DNA of 64,000 bases from Rhodoplanes sp963712435 (GCA_963712435.1 CAVQIB010000022.1:1-64000), one strand, 5' to 3'; shown: positions 44,103 to 53,811, counted from the first letter of the stretch. The notes: generated from the letters alone by a model not told the origin. Numbers and translations are program-made.

Positions 44103-44696
44103 TCAGCCACCCAATGTTCCTTTGGTCGAGGGCACCTCGCCTTTCGCCCGCGGATCGACCGCGACGGCGGTGCGCAGCGCCCGCGCCAGTCCCTTGAAGC
44201 AGGACTCCGATATATGATGATCGTTCGCGCCGTACAGCGTCTCGACATGCAGCGTGACGCCGGCGTTCATTGCGAAGGCCTGGAACCATTCGCGCACCAG
44301 CTCGGTGTCGAACGTACCCATTTTATCGTGCGAAAACACGACCTTGAACACGAGGAAGGGCCGGCCGGAAATATCGAGCGCGACGCGCGTCAAGGCTTCG
44401 TCCATCGGCACATGCACATCGGCATAGCGGGTGATCCCCGCCATGTCGCCGAGCGCCTGCTTGACCGCCTGCCCGAACGTGATCCCGACATCCTCGGTCG
44501 TGTGGTGGTGGTCGATATGCAGGTCGCCCTTCGCCCTGACCATGAGATCGATGCGCGAATGGCGCGCCAGCAGGTCGAGCATATGGTCGAGAAAGCCGAT
44601 CCCGGTCGCGATCGTGGCGGCCCCCGTTCCGTCGAGGTCGAGCGCGACCTCGATCTCGGTTTCCTTGGTGGTGCGCTTCACGCTAGCCTTACGCAT
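44103..44696 (-). CDS. hisB: imidazoleglycerol-phosphate dehydratase
   Basis: 197 residues. It has both metal-binding histidine motifs: GDLHIDHHHTTEDVGITFGQ and GANDHHISESCFKGLARAL. It is the monofunctional form, without the phosphatase domain of E. coli HisB. ATG 44696 starts MRKASVKRTTKETEIEVALD. It is transcribed toward the DUF2628-hisH-hisA-hisF genes and diverges from hslV. Confidence 0.96.
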   Translation of the reverse strand: MRKASVKRTTKETEIEVALDLDGTGAATIATGIGFLDHMLDLLARHSRIDLMVRAKGDLHIDHHHTTEDVGITFGQAVKQALGDMAGITRYADVHVPMDEALTRVALDISGRPFLVFKVVFSHDKMGTFDTELVREWFQAFAMNAGVTLHVETLYGANDHHISESCFKGLARALRTAVAVDPRAKGEVPSTKGTLGG

Positions 44697-44832
44697 CGCG
44701 GCCTCTCGTTCCGATTGGCGCGCCTTGTAGCAGGGCATGTGCTTTTTCGCCACCGCAGCATCGCGATGGCGCAAGTGCGGGCGGATCCGGTCCCCTCCCC
44801 TGCCCTTCCCGTGGCGGGAGCCATCTCACCAT

Positions 44833-44860
44833 TTGCATCGGACGGAATCAGTCCTTAAAT
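44833..44860 (+). promoter_or_regulatory. possible promoter of the hslV operon
   Basis: TTGCAT at 44833-44838 and TTAAAT at 44855-44860 are separated by 16 bases and precede hslV by 26. No match to a heat-shock (RpoH) promoter was found, so this is a weak assignment. Confidence 0.35.
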
Positions 44861-44886
44861 CTCGCCGGCGCGAGGTTTCGATTTTG

Positions 44887-45441
44887 ATGGAAAGCACTCA
44901 GGCCGGGCTCTGGCACGGCACCACGATTCTCACCGTCCGCAAGAACGGAATAGTCGCCGTCGGCGGCGACGGCCAGGTTTCGATCGGCCAGACCATCGTC
45001 AAGGCCAACGCCAAGAAGGTGCGGCGGCTCGCCAAGGGCGACGTGATCGGCGGCTTCGCCGGCGCGACGGCCGATGCGTTCACCCTGTTCGAGCGGCTCG
45101 AGGCCAAGCTCGAGCAGTATCCCGGCCAGCTCATGCGCGCCTCGGTCGAGCTTGCGAAAGACTGGCGCACCGACCGCTATCTGCGCCGGCTCGAAGCGAT
45201 GATGATCGTCGCGGATGCGCAGGTCTCGCTGGTGCTCACCGGCACCGGCGACGTGCTCGAGCCCGAGAACGCCGTGATGGGCATCGGCTCGGGCGGCAAT
45301 TACGCGCTCGCGGCGGCGCGCGCCCTGATCGACACCGAGCTCGACGCCGAGGCGGTCGTCCGCCGCTCGCTCGCGATCGCCGCCGAGATCTGCGTCTACA
45401 CCAACGAGAAGGTGGTGGTCGAGACGCTGAAGGCCGCCTGA
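44887..45441 (+). CDS. hslV: ATP-dependent protease HslVU, peptidase subunit
   Basis: 184 residues. The active-site threonine is in WHGTTILTVRKNGIVAVGGD after a ten-residue leader that must be removed; such leaders are usual in alphaproteobacterial HslV. It forms the double hexamer that degrades proteins fed by HslU. ATG 44887 is the start. It is followed after two bases by a GNAT gene, then hslU. Confidence 0.96.
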   Translation: MESTQAGLWHGTTILTVRKNGIVAVGGDGQVSIGQTIVKANAKKVRRLAKGDVIGGFAGATADAFTLFERLEAKLEQYPGQLMRASVELAKDWRTDRYLRRLEAMMIVADAQVSLVLTGTGDVLEPENAVMGIGSGGNYALAAARALIDTELDAEAVVRRSLAIAAEICVYTNEKVVVETLKAA

Positions 45442-45443
45442 CC

Positions 45444-45935
45444 ATGGCGCGGCGGGTCTACAGTTTCCGACCGATGTCGACCGAAGACCTGCCGCTGATC
45501 CGCCGCTGGCTGGCGGAGCCTCATGTGAGCGCATGGTGGGGCGACCCGGACGAGCAATTCGAGCTGGTCCGGGAGGACCTGGACCATCCGGCGATGGACC
45601 AGTTCATCGTGGCGAGCGAGGACCGTTTGTTCGGCTACATCCAGAGCTACGATCCGGACGCCTGGCCGCCCTCGCCGTTCGGGGCTCAACCGCCGCGAAC
45701 GCGCGGAATCGACCAGTTCATCGGCGAGCCCGACATGATCGATCGCGGACACGGCTCCGCCTTCATAAGGACATTCATCGCGCGGTTGTTGGCGGAAGGA
45801 ACGCCCCGCGTGCTCACCGATCCCGATCCGGCCAATGCCCGCGCCGTCCGCGCCTATCGAAAGGCCGGCTTCCAGCCGGATCGCCTGGTCGATACGCCGG
45901 ATGGGCTCGCTTTGTTGATGGTATGCACCTCATGA
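45444..45935 (+). CDS. GNAT-family acetyltransferase (AAC(6')-like) inside the hslVU operon
   Basis: 163 residues. Family features: MSTEDLPLIRRWLAEPHVSA with Trp-Trp-Gly, the acetyl-CoA region RGIDQFIGEPDMIDRGHGSA, and VLTDPDPANARAVRAYRKAG. The layout resembles aminoglycoside 6'-N-acetyltransferases and siderophore-related acetyltransferases; the true acceptor is unknown, and resistance is not implied. It starts two bases after hslV, and its stop overlaps the hslU ATG (ATGA). Confidence 0.88.
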   Translation: MARRVYSFRPMSTEDLPLIRRWLAEPHVSAWWGDPDEQFELVREDLDHPAMDQFIVASEDRLFGYIQSYDPDAWPPSPFGAQPPRTRGIDQFIGEPDMIDRGHGSAFIRTFIARLLAEGTPRVLTDPDPANARAVRAYRKAGFQPDRLVDTPDGLALLMVCTS

Positions 45936-47245
45936 CCGACTTTTCTCCCCGCGAAATCGTCTCCGAACTCGACCGCTTCATCATCGGCCAGGGCGACGCC
46001 AAGCGCGCGGTCGCGATCGCGTTGCGCAACCGCTGGCGCCGCCTGCAGCTCGACGAGCGCCTGCGCGAGGAGGTGATGCCGAAGAACATCCTGATGATCG
46101 GCCCGACCGGCGTGCGGCAAGACGGAGATTTCCCGCCGCCTCGCCAAGCTCGCGGGCGCGCCCTTCATCAAGGTCGAGGCGACGAAGTTCACCGAGGTCG
46201 GCTATGTCGGGCGCGACGTCGAGCAGATCGTGCGCGATCTTGTCGAAGTCGGCATTTCGCTCGCGCGCGACAAGAAACGCAAGGAGGTGCAGGCGCGCGC
46301 GCATCTCGCGGCGCAAGGAGCGCGTCGTCGACGCCCTTGTCGGCGCGAACGCGAGCCCCTCGACCAAGGAGACATTCCGCAAGAAGCTGCGGACCGGCGA
46401 AATGGACGAGAAGGAGATCGAGATCGAGGTGCAGGCCTCCGGCGGCGGCATGCCGCTGTTCGAGATTCCGGGAATGCCGGGCGCGCAGATGGGCGCGATC
46501 TCGATCGGCGACATTTTCGGCAAGCTCGGCGGCGGCCGCACCAAGACGCGGCGCGTCAGCGTGAAGGAATCGCTACGAAATCCTGATCAATGAGGAGTCC
46601 GACAAGCTGCTCGATCAGGACCAGCTGGTCCAGGAAGCGATCAAGGCGGTCGAGAACAACGGCATCGTTTTTCTCGACGAGATCGACAAGATTGCCGGCC
46701 GCGAGGGCCGGTCCGGCGCCGACGTGTCGCGCGAGGGCGTGCAGCGCGACCTTCTGCCGCTGATCGAGGGCACCACCGTCTCGACCAAGCACGGCGCGGT
46801 GAAGACCGACCATATCCTGTTCATCGCCTCGGGCGCGTTCCACCTCTCGAAGCCGTCGGACCTCTTGCCCGAGCTGCAGGGCCGCCTGCCGATCCGGGTC
46901 GAACTGAAGCCGCTCACGCGCGACGACTTCCGGCGCATCCTCACCGAGACCGAGGCGTCGCTGATCAAGCAATATGTCGCGCTGCTCGCGACCGAAGGCG
47001 TCACGCTCGAATTCACCCGAGACGTCGATCGACGCGATCGCCGATGTCGCGGTTCTCGTGAACTCGACCGTCGAGAATATCGGCGCGCGCCGCCTGCAGA
47101 CCGTGATGGAGCGCGTGCTGGACGACATCTCCTTCACCGCACCCGACCGCAACGGCGAGACGGTGCAAATCGACGGCGGTTTTCGTCAACAGCCGGGTCG
47201 GCCGATCTCGCCAAGAACGCCGATCTCAGCCGGTTCATTCTTTGA
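45932..47245 (+). CDS. hslU: ATP-dependent protease HslVU, ATPase subunit, several indels
   Basis: 435 residues when six single-base insertions are removed (1314 minus 6 bases). The N-terminus reads DFSPREIVSELDRFIIGQGD. Walker A GPTGVGKTE is split by an extra G near 46114. Other breaks lie near 46313, 46572, 47018, 47175 and 47199. Between them the conserved I-domain, Walker B region (NNGIVFLDEIDKIAGR) and C-terminal SRFIL are intact. It unfolds substrates for HslV. Every break leaves conserved residues on both sides, so the gene is probably whole in the organism. ATG 45932 overlaps the GNAT stop. Confidence 0.9.
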
Positions 47246-47345
47246 TCGGACGATTGGACGCAGCCGCGACCGCTTCAGTTTCGCTGGAACGTGCGCTTCA
47301 TAGCGGCGCGCCACTCGGCTGCGTGCCACGGCATGGGGGCCCTTC

Positions 47346-47987
47346 GTGGAAAATCTGATCGACGGATATCGGCGGTTCCGGTCCGAGCAATGGCCGCGCG
47401 AACGCGACCGCTTCGCGCGCCTCGCGCAGGGCCAGGAGCCGCAGGCGCTGGTGATCGCCTGTTCGGACAGCCGGGTCGACCCGAGCATGGTGTTCGACGC
47501 GGCGCCCGGCGAGCTGTTCGTCGTGCGCAATGTCGCCAACCTGGTCCCGCCCTTTGCCCCCGACGCGGCCTATCACGGGACGAGCGCGGCGATCGAATTC
47601 GCCGTGCGCGCGCTGCATGTGCCGAACATCATCGTGCTCGGCCACGGTTCGTGCGGCGGCGTGCAGGCGCTGCTCGAGGGCGCGCCATCGAGCGTGAGCG
47701 ATTTCGTCGGGCAATGGATGAAGATCGGCGAGCCGGCGCGGCAGCGGGCGCTCGCCTGCGCGCATCCGCATGATCGCCAGCAGGCCTGCGAGCAGGAAAT
47801 CGTCCGGCTGTCGATGGACAACCTCATGTCGTTCCGGTGGGTGCGCGAGGCGGTCGAAGCGCGTCGCCTCCGATTGTGGGGCTCCCATTTCGACATCCGC
47901 ACCGGCCTGCTGCAGATGATCGGCCCGGACGGGCGGTTCGTGCCGGTCTCCGAAACGCTCGGCGGCCCGCAGAACCGGCACGGTTGA
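47346..47987 (+). CDS. beta-class carbonic anhydrase
   Basis: 213 residues. Zinc ligands are in ALVIACSDSRVDPSMVFDA (Cys and the Asp-Arg pair) and VLGHGSCGGVQALLEG (His and Cys). It interconverts CO2 and bicarbonate, supplying bicarbonate or CO2 to carboxylases such as crotonyl-CoA carboxylase. GTG 47346 is the start. It lies about 100 bases after hslU. Confidence 0.94.
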   Translation: MENLIDGYRRFRSEQWPRERDRFARLAQGQEPQALVIACSDSRVDPSMVFDAAPGELFVVRNVANLVPPFAPDAAYHGTSAAIEFAVRALHVPNIIVLGHGSCGGVQALLEGAPSSVSDFVGQWMKIGEPARQRALACAHPHDRQQACEQEIVRLSMDNLMSFRWVREAVEARRLRLWGSHFDIRTGLLQMIGPDGRFVPVSETLGGPQNRHG

Positions 47988-48077
47988 TGACGTGTCATGC
48001 TCTCGGCGATGCGGCCCGAGCGTCGATAACGGCCCCTCCCCGCGGATTGTTCCTCTCCGCAGTATCGCTCGAGGCGA

Positions 48078-48617
48078 TCAGACGCGCTTCCCCCGCAGCC
48101 GCACATAAAGCGCGCCGGCGCCGCCATGCGCGATGCTGGCCGTTCCCAGCCCCAGCACATAGCGGCGGAATTCCGGGAGATCGAGCCACAGCGGCACCTG
48201 CCGCCGCAGCACGCCGCGCTCGCCATCCGCCGCGCGCGACCCTGTCCCCGTGATGACCAGCGCGATCCGGTCGCCGGCGGCCTGCGCATTGCGCACGAAG
48301 GCGAGCAGCGCCGCATGCGCTTGCGCCTGGGTCATGCCATGCAGATCGAGGCGCGCATCGATCGGCGAATGGCCGCGCGCCACGCGTTGCTTGTCGCGAC
48401 GGGCAAGCGAAGCGAGCGGCGGCGCGAACGCCGCGTCACGGCGGTTCGGCCGGCTCTGTTCCAGCAGCTTGCGCGGCAGGCTGTCTTTATGCTCGCTTGC
48501 GCTCGTCGGCGTGAGCGGCGGCGGCTCGCTCGGGCCGACACCCGGCCGCAACGGGCGCACCGCGCGTATGGCGGCCGCCCACAGCCGACGCTCGTCGTCG
48601 GTCAGCTTGCGTTTCAT
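48078..48617 (-). CDS. Smr-domain protein (MutS2 C-terminal-like)
   Basis: 179 residues. The Smr core is DARLDLHGMTQAQAHAALLA, then GDRIALVITGTGSRAADGER and SIAHGGAGALYVRL. The first 80 residues are basic and disordered-looking. Smr domains nick or cleave nucleic acids, and some act in ribosome rescue; this protein's target is unknown. It follows mltA by 50 bases, as commonly in Rhizobiales. Confidence 0.9.
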   Translation of the reverse strand: MKRKLTDDERRLWAAAIRAVRPLRPGVGPSEPPPLTPTSASEHKDSLPRKLLEQSRPNRRDAAFAPPLASLARRDKQRVARGHSPIDARLDLHGMTQAQAHAALLAFVRNAQAAGDRIALVITGTGSRAADGERGVLRRQVPLWLDLPEFRRYVLGLGTASIAHGGAGALYVRLRGKRV

Positions 48618-48667
48618 CGCCGATCACCTGCGAATCCTCAGCGTTCGACGCTATCAGTAAGTTCGAG

Positions 48668-50071
48668 CTACCAATAAACTGCCCTCGACCGGCGAATTTT
48701 TCGTGACGAAGCCGGCAGGGCCTTACGCTTGGCGCGGGCCACCGTATTGGTGGGCTTCTCCGGCTCAGGCGGCGGGCGGACCTGCGGCAGCGGCATGCGC
48801 GCGCCCGCTGCGACCGGATCGATCTCGCGCGGCACCAACATGGCGAATCGGCCCGCCTGGCGGACGCGCCCGGCCACGCGCCCGGCGTCGTCGCCTGCCC
48901 CGAAATAGAGGTCCGCCCGCGCCGGCCCGACAATGGCGGAGCCGGTATCCTGCGCGATCATGGTGCGGCGGAACGGATCGGCCGATCGCGCCCCCGCGAG
49001 CGGCAGGTCGGCGTCGATGAAGAACGGCGTCCCATAGACATGCAGCGCCCGGTCGACGGCAATCGAACGGCCGGGCGTGAGCGGTACGCCCTGCCCTCCG
49101 GCCGGCTCGCGATCATTGGTCAGCCCGACGATCCGGAAGAACACATAAGACCGGTTCTGCCGCCGCACTTCTTTCGCCTCTTCGGGATTGGCGATCATCC
49201 ATTCGCGGATGCGCGCCATCGACATTTCCTCGCGCGGAATGATGTTGCGTTCGATCAGCACGCGGCCGACCGCGGTGTAGGGGTAGCCGTTATGCGCGTC
49301 ATAATTGACTCGCAGCATGACGCCGTCTTCCAGCCGAACCCGGGCCGACCCTTGGATCTGAATCGTGAGCAGCTCGGCCGGATCCTTGATCCAGCAGACC
49401 TCCAAATGCTGCCCGTCAAGCGCGCCGTCCTCGATCTCGCCGCGGTCGAAATAGGGAACGTTGTCACCCCTGCTCGTGACGCGAACGACGCGGCCCCGGT
49501 TGGGAAAGCTCGCCTTGGGCGGAGCGCCCGGGGCGACCAGATCAGGCGGGCGTCGATGCAGCGGGACGCTGAATATGCGCGTCGGGAATCGCGAACCGTC
49601 GACGATCGGCTCGTAATATCCGGTCAGGAAGCCGGCGCTTTCCCCGAGCTTGGCGATCCGCAACGGACGGAAGTTCTGCTCAAAAAACAGGCGCGCCTTG
49701 TCGCCGTCGCCCCGGAGCGAGCGGTCGGCGAGCGCCCGGCGGCATACCGAGACGAGCGCCGGCAGAACGGGACGCGTATCCTCCGCGGTCGTGCGCACGA
49801 TCGGCCGGCAGCTCGCAAGGAACGCGGCGAACGCGCTCGCATGGTCGTCGACCGCCCAGTCGGGAAGATCGGAAAAATCAATCGGCTCGAGCTGCGAGTC
49901 GGGGATGCGCAGCGGTCCCGGGTCATTCGGACGCTGCGGATCGGTGATCGGGGCCTCAACTTGCCGCGCTGGATGGGGCGAGGCGCGCCGCGCCTCGAGC
50001 GGGCCAGCCGCGCCCAAAATGAGGGCGATCGCGGCCGCAACATTCACTCCGCGCAGCAGCACGGCGCTCAT
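48668..50071 (-). CDS. mltA: membrane-bound lytic murein transglycosylase A
   Basis: 467 residues. A signal peptide (GVNVAAAIALILGAAGPLEA) without a lipobox cysteine suggests a soluble or anchored periplasmic enzyme. The MltA and 3D domains are visible: FLTGYYEPIVDGSRFPTRIF, QIQGSARVRLEDGVMLRVNY and DTGSAIVGPARADLYFGAGD. It cleaves peptidoglycan glycan strands with formation of 1,6-anhydro ends. ATG 50071 is used. The C-terminal tail is Pro/Lys/Arg-rich. Confidence 0.93.
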   Translation of the reverse strand: MSAVLLRGVNVAAAIALILGAAGPLEARRASPHPARQVEAPITDPQRPNDPGPLRIPDSQLEPIDFSDLPDWAVDDHASAFAAFLASCRPIVRTTAEDTRPVLPALVSVCRRALADRSLRGDGDKARLFFEQNFRPLRIAKLGESAGFLTGYYEPIVDGSRFPTRIFSVPLHRRPPDLVAPGAPPKASFPNRGRVVRVTSRGDNVPYFDRGEIEDGALDGQHLEVCWIKDPAELLTIQIQGSARVRLEDGVMLRVNYDAHNGYPYTAVGRVLIERNIIPREEMSMARIREWMIANPEEAKEVRRQNRSYVFFRIVGLTNDREPAGGQGVPLTPGRSIAVDRALHVYGTPFFIDADLPLAGARSADPFRRTMIAQDTGSAIVGPARADLYFGAGDDAGRVAGRVRQAGRFAMLVPREIDPVAAGARMPLPQVRPPPEPEKPTNTVARAKRKALPASSRKIRRSRAVYW

Positions 50072-50091
50072 CGCTTCCCCCGCGGAGAAAA

Positions 50092-50798
50092 CTAATGGCC
50101 GGCTTCGGTCGCGACGAGCTTCCAGTTCGGATCGCGAGAGGACACGTCGCGGGCGAAGGTCCACACGTCGGTCACTTCGGTCACCTTTTCGGGGTTGCCG
50201 TCGACGACCTTGCCCGATCGATCGCGCGTCACCGAGATGAGCTGAGACACGAAGCGCAGCGTGATCTGGGCGGTCTTGGCGCGGAGTTCGGCTCCGATGA
50301 TCTCGCAGGTGTCGATGGATACGAACCGCGTCTCCGCCCGATATTTCCGCGCCTCGCGCTCGCGGATGGCGCTTCGAATCCGTCATACACTTCCTTGGAG
50401 AGCAAATTCTTCAGCGCGCGCCGATCGCCGTCCGCAAAAGCGGTCACGATCATTTCGTAGGCGGCCCGCGCGCCGGTCAGAAAATGCTGTGGATCGAAGC
50501 TCTTGTCCTGCGCGACGATGGCTTGCAGCCCGTCCGCGACAGGCGTGCCCGGGCGGGCTGATGTCCTTCCAGCGATCGGCCGGTTCACTCGGCTCGGCCG
50601 GTTTGGCCACGCTCGTCGGGGCCGCGCGCGGGGAAGCGCAACCACCTTCTCGCTCGGCGCATTGCGAACCGCGTCGCGCGCCGAGAACGGGTCATAGGGC
50701 GGTCGTTCCCGGCCGGTTCGCTGGCCCAGAACGCTCCGCAGCCGCAAGAAGATGAATACGGCCAACGCCAAGAATATGATTGTGTAGATATCGAACAC
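50092..50798 (-). CDS. Tim44-like domain protein (TimA type), with indels
   Basis: About 235 residues if joined. The N-terminal membrane helix is FDIYTIIFLALAVFIFLRLR, followed by a Tim44-like domain. The frame breaks around 50560-50620 (AKPAEPSEPADRWKDISPP continues in another frame) and near 50378 (after EVYDGFE). The C-terminus then reads RETRFVSIDTCEIIGAEL-like residues in a third frame, ending EAGH at 50092. These proteins are inner-membrane-anchored and may scaffold import or assembly of proteins. It lies between mltA and secB in an order usual for Rhizobiales. Confidence 0.75.
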
Positions 50799-51125
50799 GT
50801 CTCACACGCTCTCACAGAGGTCAGGACGGATCGGCAAGCCACTTGGGGCCAACACGTGTCGATCACGCGGGTTCCGCTGCAGTGATCTAGGCACGCCCGC
50901 GTCTTCATTCTAGAGGCAGCCGCCGCTCGGCCCACCTAATCGAGCTTATCCCACAGAGCCTGCCTCGCCAACCCTCATCGCGCGAAAACGCAAGAAGCAT
51001 TGTGGTGCTCCGGCTTCATCCGTCCCGTGGCGAGGCTCCTTGTCGCATCAGGGCGGCTGTGTTAGCCACAGCTTCGGCGCTTGGCGTCCGCTGGCGCGTC
51101 ACCAGGAACGTGGCAAGGAGACCAC
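50799..51125. other. divergent intergenic region between the Tim44-like gene and secB
   Basis: About 327 bases. No FxsA gene, tRNA or other open frame with a ribosome site is seen. A short inverted repeat GCTGTG-TTAGC-CACAGC near 51055 is the only structure noticed. It must contain the secB start signals. Confidence 0.4.
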
Positions 51126-51638
51126 ATGTCCACGACCACAAATGGCGGGGATACGCCGGCCCGACCGCAACAACCCCCGGCGGGACCTTCCCTTAACGTC
51201 CTCGCCCAATTCGTTAAGGATTTCTCGTTCGAGAATCCGAACGCGCCACGCGCGTTGATGCAGCCGCCGCAGCAACCGACGATCAGCGTGCAGATCAATG
51301 TTAACACCAAGCCGATGTCGAATACCGATTTCGAGGTCGAGCTGAAGCTGGAAGGCAAGGCCGAGGTCACCGGTTCGACCTTGTTCGGGTTCGACCTGCT
51401 CTATGCCGGCGTGTTCCGGCTGCAGAACATTCCGCAGGAAAACATCCCCCCGCTCCTGATGATCGAATGCCCGCGGCTGCTGTTTCCCTTCGCGCGCGAA
51501 ATCGTCGCGAGCGCGGTGATCCATGGCGGGTTTCCGCCGCTCCTGCTCGATCCGATCGATTTCGTGGCGCTGTATCAGCAGAAAATGGCGAGCCTGCAAG
51601 GCCAGCAGGCGCCGCCCGCTCCCGCGCCGCAGACCTAA
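51126..51638 (+). CDS. secB: protein-export chaperone SecB
   Basis: 170 residues. SecB features include LNVLAQFVKDFSFENPNAPR, VELKLEGKAEVTG and YAGVFRLQNIPQENIPPLLM, with the C-terminal GGFPPLLLDPIDFVALYQQK that contacts SecA. It is a cytoplasmic homotetramer that holds precursors unfolded for the Sec translocase. ATG 51126 is the start. It converges on dnaQ. Confidence 0.96.
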   Translation: MSTTTNGGDTPARPQQPPAGPSLNVLAQFVKDFSFENPNAPRALMQPPQQPTISVQINVNTKPMSNTDFEVELKLEGKAEVTGSTLFGFDLLYAGVFRLQNIPQENIPPLLMIECPRLLFPFAREIVASAVIHGGFPPLLLDPIDFVALYQQKMASLQGQQAPPAPAPQT

Positions 51639-51685
51639 GCCGACGCCCTCCGACCGATTCGGCGTCCGCCTGTTGATCGCGGATG

Positions 51686-52426
51686 TCAGCCGGCCTTGGC
51701 CGCCGCGTCGCGGCCGGCCTCGGCGGCGGAACTCGGCAGATAATCGAGCCAGATCGCCTGCGGTCCCAGCGTCGTGACGAAATCGCGATGCGCCGCCCGT
51801 TCTTCGACGGACAGACGCGGCAGCAGGGCGACTGCACGAACCGGCGGCGCGGCGGCCGTCGCCGTGGCGGCGGTGGGCGCACTCGCCGCCGTCTCGAGCC
51901 CGAGCTGCGCCTGACGCGCCTCGATCAGTTCGAGATAGACCTCGGCCAAGAGTTCGGCGTCGAGCAAGGCGCCGTGCTTGGTGCGGCGCGAATTGTCGAT
52001 CCGGAAGCGCACGCAGAGATCGTCGAGCCGGTTCTGCGCGCCGGGGTATTTGCGCCGTGCGAGCAAGAGCGTGTCGATGAGCCGCGCACGCGCGATGGGC
52101 GGGAGCTTCACCCGTTCCAGCTCGGCGTTCAGAAAGCCTAAGTCGAACGCGGCATTGTGCGCGATCAGCGGGGCGTCGGCCAAGAACTCGAGCAGTTCGC
52201 CGGCAAGTTCGCCAAACGGAGGCTTCTCGCTCAGGAAAGCGCTGGAGAGCCCATGCACCGCGAAGGCTTCCGCCGGAACGTCGCGTTCCGGGTTGAAATA
52301 GCAGTGAAATATCTGGCCGGTCGGGATGCGGTTGACGAGCTCGACGCAGCCGATCTCGACCAGGCGATGCCCCTGATAGGGATCGAGACCCGTCGTTTCC
52401 GTATCGAACACGATCTCCCGCAGCAT
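51686..52426 (-). CDS. dnaQ: DNA polymerase III epsilon subunit (proofreading exonuclease)
   Basis: 246 residues. DEDDh exonuclease motifs: EIVFDTETTGLDPYQ (D, E), LIAHNAAFDLGFL (D) and RTKHGALLDAELLA (H, D). It proofreads during replication with DnaE. The C-terminal tail, Ala-rich and Pro-rich, holds the clamp or polymerase binding region. It follows coaE by about 95 bases in the same direction. Confidence 0.95.
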   Translation of the reverse strand: MLREIVFDTETTGLDPYQGHRLVEIGCVELVNRIPTGQIFHCYFNPERDVPAEAFAVHGLSSAFLSEKPPFGELAGELLEFLADAPLIAHNAAFDLGFLNAELERVKLPPIARARLIDTLLLARRKYPGAQNRLDDLCVRFRIDNSRRTKHGALLDAELLAEVYLELIEARQAQLGLETAASAPTAATATAAAPPVRAVALLPRLSVEERAAHRDFVTTLGPQAIWLDYLPSSAAEAGRDAAAKAG

Positions 52427-52521
52427 TCCTGGTCACCTGCTCGTGCGCAAACTCGCCTGCGATCGCGCCGATCAGGCCGGAGCCCGGCGGTTCGTCGGGG
52501 ATTTGCTCGCCCGAATGCGAA

Positions 52522-53131
52522 TCATGTGCGCCGCTTCGGCATTCTCTCCAGAGTTTGCAGAATGGCACGAACCTGGGCTCGGGCGGAATCGAAGCCCTGC
52601 GATGTATCCACGACAAAATCGGCGCGCCGGCGCTTTTCGGCGTCGGGAAGCTGCTTGACGAGCAGGCTTTCGAACCGTTCCGGGTTCATTCCGGGGCGCG
52701 CCAGCACGCGGCGGCGCTGCTCCTCGAACGGCGCCGACACCACGACGACGATATCGACGCGCTGATCGGCCCCCGTTTCGAACAGCAGCGGAATGTCGAG
52801 CAGGGCGCAGCGAGCGCCACGCGCCTCCGCCTCGGCCAGGAAGCGCTCCTCTTCGCGGCGGACCAGCGGGTGGACGATCGCTTCGAGCCGCTTCAGCGCC
52901 GCCGCGTCGTTCAGCACGCGTTGACCGAGTTTCTCCCGATCGATCCTGCCGTCGCGCGTTACGCCGGGAAACGACCGCTTCGATCGGCTCTACCGCGTCG
53001 CCCTCGTACAGCCGATGCACGGTCGCGTCGGCGTCGTGCACAGGCACGCCGGCTTCGGCAAACAGGAGGGCGGTCGCCGATTTGCCCATGCCGAGCGATC
53101 CGGTGAGGCCGATCACGATCATCTTGGGCAA
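52522..53131 (-). CDS. coaE: dephospho-CoA kinase, one frameshift
   Basis: 202 residues after removal of one extra base near 52972. The N-terminus is MIVIGLTGSLGMGKSATALL with the P-loop, then VHDADATVHRLYEGDAV. After the break the protein continues TRDGRIDREKLGQ-like residues, then RLEAIVHPLVRREEERFL and LLDIPLLFETGADQRVDIVV. It phosphorylates dephospho-CoA in the last step of coenzyme A synthesis. The gap to maf is only 41 bases; the usual aroE of relatives is absent here. Confidence 0.9.
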
Positions 53132-53172
53132 CTCCCTATCCTTCGCTGGCCGATCCTCTCGTGCGTGCGCCG

Positions 53173-53778
53173 CTAGCCGGCGAGGCAGCCTTCCCGGCGA
53201 AGAAATCCAAGCAGACGAATGAGCGGAAGCCCGAGGATCGTGAAATGGTCCCCTTCGATGCGCTCGAAGAGATGGATCCCGAGCTTTTCCAAATGATAGG
53301 CGCCGACGCTGGTCGTGACCGCCGGTCCGGCGGCGTCGAGATACGCGTCAAGAAACCGATCGGACAGCGGGCGCATGGTCATGCGCGCCACTTCGCAATG
53401 GTTGAAAAGCACCTCCCCGTCCTTCACGACGGCGAGCGCCGAACAGAGCTCGTGCGTTCGCCCGCTGAGCGCACGCAGCTGCTCGCGCGCCGCCTTCACA
53501 TCGACCGGCTTGGTGAAACGGGCATGTCCGAGCGCAAGCGTCTGGTCGGCGCCGAGCACGAAGCGGCCAGGCGCTGGCGGGGTGACCGCGCGCGCCTTCG
53601 CGCGCGCGAGCAGCAGCGCCACGTCGGTCGCGCCGAGCGGACCCGCGCGCGCCTCGACCGCCCGTTCATCCAGATCGGGCGCGATCGGATCGACCGGAAT
53701 GCCGGCCGCCTCGAGCACGGCGCGGCGGACCTGACTGCGCGACGCGAGGACCAGAGGATGCGCCGCAAGCCACAGCAT
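53173..53778 (-). CDS. maf: Maf-like nucleotide pyrophosphatase
   Basis: 201 residues. Maf features: LVLASRSQVRRAVLEAAGIP at the start, RFVLGADQTLALGHARFTKP with the catalytic aspartate, and LSGRTHELCSALAVV. The family hydrolyses non-canonical nucleotides (dTTP, UTP or modified forms); which one is not clear here. Adjacent to coaE and the PPDK-regulator gene. Confidence 0.9.
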   Translation of the reverse strand: MLWLAAHPLVLASRSQVRRAVLEAAGIPVDPIAPDLDERAVEARAGPLGATDVALLLARAKARAVTPPAPGRFVLGADQTLALGHARFTKPVDVKAAREQLRALSGRTHELCSALAVVKDGEVLFNHCEVARMTMRPLSDRFLDAYLDAAGPAVTTSVGAYHLEKLGIHLFERIEGDHFTILGLPLIRLLGFLRREGCLAG

Positions 53779-53811
53779 GACGAAGCCAAACCAGTGCGAG
53801 TATACGGGCGA

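Noticed and set aside
45444..45935. aminoglycoside resistance gene
   Set aside because: The AAC(6')-like layout is shared by many GNAT enzymes and the place inside hslVU is chromosomal; nothing indicates resistance.
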